Assembly (NCBI GenBank): GCA_016719885.1 | Contig: JADJYF010000008.1 | Span: forward strand, 276,204-340,203 | DNA from: Pseudomonadota bacterium | Lineage (GTDB): Bacteria > Pseudomonadota > Gammaproteobacteria > Ga0077536 | Reading direction: 5' to 3' | DNA length: 64,000 nucleotides | Part shown: one piece after another, positions 62,034-64,000 of the stretch | Position numbering within the stretch: position 1 is the stretch's first letter | Layout: the number at the start of each line of letters is the position of its first letter | Translations under genes and position numbers: made by a program | The notes under the pieces: model-generated | What the model was told of the DNA's origin: nothing | What the model saw: only the letters and a program-made list of their open reading frames with translations | Databases searched by the model: none

Positions 62034-63706
62034 CCGGCCGGCGCCGCCGAGTGGGCGGCGTGATGCTGTGCAGCGCTGGCGACGGGCGCGGCCAAGGCAT
62101 CGAAGTCGATGCTGAGCGCGGCGTTGGCCACCCAGTAGTCGTAATCGGCGAAGCTGTCCTCACCGCCGCCGCCGAGCTTGAGCGCGCCCTCGTGCAGGGT
62201 GTAGTCGAAGCCGGCCTCGAGAGTGAGCCCTTTGCTGATCGCCTTGGTGACCGTGATGCCCGGCCCCAGCGAACCGAAGCCCGACAGGCGATGATCGCTC
62301 GAGTAATGGCGCGGGAAGTTCTGGAACACGCGCCCACTGAGGAAATTGCCGCTGGCATCGAAGCGTGTTTCCGTCATCTCGAACACCGCGAGGGTGTAGA
62401 AGTCGGCACGCGATTGCGAGTAGTAGCGCAGTCGCGGTGTCACCGTCCAACCCCGTGGCAGCGGCTGCACCCAGGCGCCTTCGAGGCTGTGGGCGTGGAT
62501 ACCCCAGTCATCGTGCGCAAAGCGATAGTCGAGATGAAGCGCCGCATCCGTGCGCTGGAGGTAATGGATGAATCCCACGTGCCAGTCGAACAGCATGCGC
62601 AACTTGGGGCGCACCTCGACCAGGGCACTACTGCCGGTATCGCCGTACAGATTGGTGTGGCCAACGGCGGCGTCGTTGCCGAACACCACCTCGTGACCGA
62701 ACACCACCTTGTAGGGATTGGCCATGTAGCCGGTGCTGTGGGTGTAGCCGAGGCCGACGGTCAGGAGATCGTGCCTGGACAGCACCTGGGTCAACGACAG
62801 CTGGCCACTCTTGTCGTGGCGCGTGCCGTGCAGGGTGGCGCCGGTGCGAGCGAAGCCGCCGAAACCGTCGGGGCCGCAGCTCGGTACCACGTAGCCGGTC
62901 GGCGTGAGCGGGTGCTTCTCGAACACCCCGCCGTCGAACAGGCACAGACCGGCGTCGTAGGCATCGCTCGCGATGAACGGCAGGGCGTCAGGGTCGAGCC
63001 TGGCGCGCGTTTCGCTGTTGGTGTAGCCGAGGCTCCAGTTGAGCGTGGTGCGCTTCGCATTGAAATCGAAGCTGCCGCCGACGTTCATGAAGCGCGACTC
63101 GTAGTCGCGCTCCGATGACACACCGCCACCGATGGACAACGACGCATTGTCCCAGGCGTAGGCAATTTCCAGGTCACCCTGTTGGCGTGTTTCGGGTGAG
63201 GCGGAACTCAACACGTCGGTGTGGCGGTTGTCGATGCGGCCCTGGGCGTCGAGGAAGTTACCGTGGCGGTCTACCGGTACGTCGCCGTACATGGCGAGGG
63301 CCGCCAGGGGCGAGGCCCCGGTGATGATGCCCTGGTCGTCGCGGCGCGGTGAATTGCCGGCCTGGCTCATGAGCGGTGAAGCACCGATGGGCGTGGCGCC
63401 TGACCAGGTGTCCTGGGTGAAGTGCGCCTTGAACGTGACGCGCGGCGCGAGCGTCGCGCGCACGCCGACATCGAAGCCGTCGACCTCGATGGGCCTCAGG
63501 TTCTGCGGCAACTTCTGTACGCCCCCGGCGAAGTCGTTGCTGTAGATGTCGCGCCGGCCTTCGCGGTAATGACTGTACTGGATGTCGACGCCGTCGGCGG
63601 CGGCTGCGCTGCTCGCCGCCGGCGTGAGCCCGGGCAGCGCGAGCGCCGACATCGTGAGGGCCGCGAGCGCGTTCGAGCGCGTCTCTTTAGTTGCAGCCAC
63701 AACCAC
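62030..63706 (-). CDS. DUF3570 protein, N-terminal half of copy 2
   Basis: The 558-residue frame has a signal (ALAALTMSALALPGLTPAAS) and the DUF3570 landmarks HFTQDTWSGATPIGAS, SSASPETRQQGDLEIAY, RYYSQSRADFYTLAVF and YSSDHRLSGFGSLGPGITV, matching copy 1. It ends in a His/Ala stretch (AAQHHAAHSAAPAG) instead of an aromatic barrel end, just where copy 1 continues as APAGLDHAHGPLRAGEF. The GTG start lies inside the end of the DUF4266 gene (20-base overlap). It may be a frameshifted fusion or a natural pair coupled through TGATG. Confidence 0.83.
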   Translation of the reverse strand: MVVAATKETRSNALAALTMSALALPGLTPAASSAAAADGVDIQYSHYREGRRDIYSNDFAGGVQKLPQNLRPIEVDGFDVGVRATLAPRVTFKAHFTQDTWSGATPIGASPLMSQAGNSPRRDDQGIITGASPLAALAMYGDVPVDRHGNFLDAQGRIDNRHTDVLSSASPETRQQGDLEIAYAWDNASLSIGGGVSSERDYESRFMNVGGSFDFNAKRTTLNWSLGYTNSETRARLDPDALPFIASDAYDAGLCLFDGGVFEKHPLTPTGYVVPSCGPDGFGGFARTGATLHGTRHDKSGQLSLTQVLSRHDLLTVGLGYTHSTGYMANPYKVVFGHEVVFGNDAAVGHTNLYGDTGSSALVEVRPKLRMLFDWHVGFIHYLQRTDAALHLDYRFAHDDWGIHAHSLEGAWVQPLPRGWTVTPRLRYYSQSRADFYTLAVFEMTETRFDASGNFLSGRVFQNFPRHYSSDHRLSGFGSLGPGITVTKAISKGLTLEAGFDYTLHEGALKLGGGGEDSFADYDYWVANAALSIDFDALAAPVASAAQHHAAHSAAPAG

Positions 63707-63896
63707 CCCCTTGCCCCGCGCTGCCGCCCGGTGCCGCTTCGCGACTGTCGCGAACGTGGCGCATGAGACCGGTATGCAAGGGGTGCGGCGTCACCGCCAT
63801 GTGCGGTTTGGCCAAGGCGCCCCGCTCCCAGGGCTGCACATCGGCGCACGCGCCGAGCAGCGCGCATAGCAAAAATACGAGCAAGTGGCGAAGCAT
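63687..63896 (-). CDS. DUF4266 small lipoprotein (copy 2)
   Basis: The 69-residue protein has signal MLRHLLVFLLCALLGAC with a good lipobox (LGAC). DUF4266 follows: ADVQPWERGALAKPHMAV, HVRDSREAAPGG and the final GGGCGCN, nearly the same layout as copy 1. An upstream ATG (63932) without ribosome site would add 12 residues. AGGGAG lies about 12 bases before ATG 63896. It overlaps the DUF3570 gene by 20 bases. The bases from 63897 to the window end contain no further gene I can support. Confidence 0.85.
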   Translation of the reverse strand: MLRHLLVFLLCALLGACADVQPWERGALAKPHMAVTPHPLHTGLMRHVRDSREAAPGGSAGQGGGCGCN

Positions 63897-64000
63897 GAGG
63901 GTGTGCCGCTCCCTGGCGACGGGGATATCCATGCGCCATGGCGCGCGCGCTCATGCTATGGAGATACTGGAGTGCGGCAAATGCGACCGGATGACGCAGG

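Overview
The window is about 66% GC, densely coded, and reads like a gammaproteobacterial chromosome. The best taxonomic clue is the block tadA-pncC-thpR-recA-recX-alaS-lysC-csrA-tRNA-Ser(GCT) at 34978-42723, a gene order known from Pseudomonas and relatives. A cobalamin-controlled btuB, Lon, an RraB-like protein and HU fit this. I cannot name the genus. Many oxidoreductases (nitroreductase, D-amino-acid dehydrogenase-like, 4-HPA hydroxylase-like, GMC, Baeyer-Villiger, luciferase-like) suggest an aerobic soil or water organism with wide catabolic ability.

Layout. 1-5274: a chemotaxis segment (cheR end, cheD, cheB, a membrane-hairpin chemoreceptor) followed by a STAS protein and a receiver-PP2C-ATPase-like partner-switching regulator. 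5300-17795: housekeeping and metabolic genes, including btuB behind a cobalamin riboswitch, HU, a sirtuin, an MFS carrier, lon and an rraB-like gene. 18134-20696: a DUF1631 gene broken by two single-base shifts, one inside a 9-bp tandem repeat coding for Gly-Gly-Val. 20729-27454: an aromatic (homoprotocatechuate-type) catabolic cluster with two MarR/HpaR regulators, an HpaB-type hydroxylase, a DapA-like aldolase, HpaF, HpaE and a LigA/LigB-type ring-cleavage dioxygenase. 27258-34465: a MetE-like methyltransferase, a fumarylacetoacetase-like hydrolase, an SDR, a GMC oxidase, an acetamidase/formamidase and a frameshifted acyltransferase. 34466-34980: gene-free DNA with duplicated tRNA-Ser 3' ends and stem-loops. 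34978-43635: the recA-csrA block with a PAS protein and a MarR regulator. 43698-50466: folate, BLUF light sensor, MAPEG, DUF2130, YbaK and an iron-sulfur photolyase. 50700-58008: a Baeyer-Villiger monooxygenase, then a GntR-controlled operon of an isocitrate-lyase-family enzyme, LeuC- and LeuD-like hydratase subunits, an SDR and a luciferase-like monooxygenase. 58175-63896: two convergent copies of a DUF4266 lipoprotein plus DUF3570 outer-membrane-barrel module with Met- and His-rich segments.

The most interesting candidate system is the last one: a duplicated, face-to-face module pairing a tiny lipoprotein that ends GGGCGC[N/Y] with a two-part beta-barrel rich in Met/His patches. I infer a metal- or redox-related envelope function, perhaps copper.

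Dispersed short palindromes (core TGTAGGTGCGA, often as inverted pairs) sit between genes and in gene ends. One supplies the photolyase stop codon, and another lies where the MetE-like gene has lost its expected stop. Four reading-frame breaks are each explained by a one-base change in or next to a short G or C run, so assembly or sequencing indels must be considered before calling these pseudogenes.
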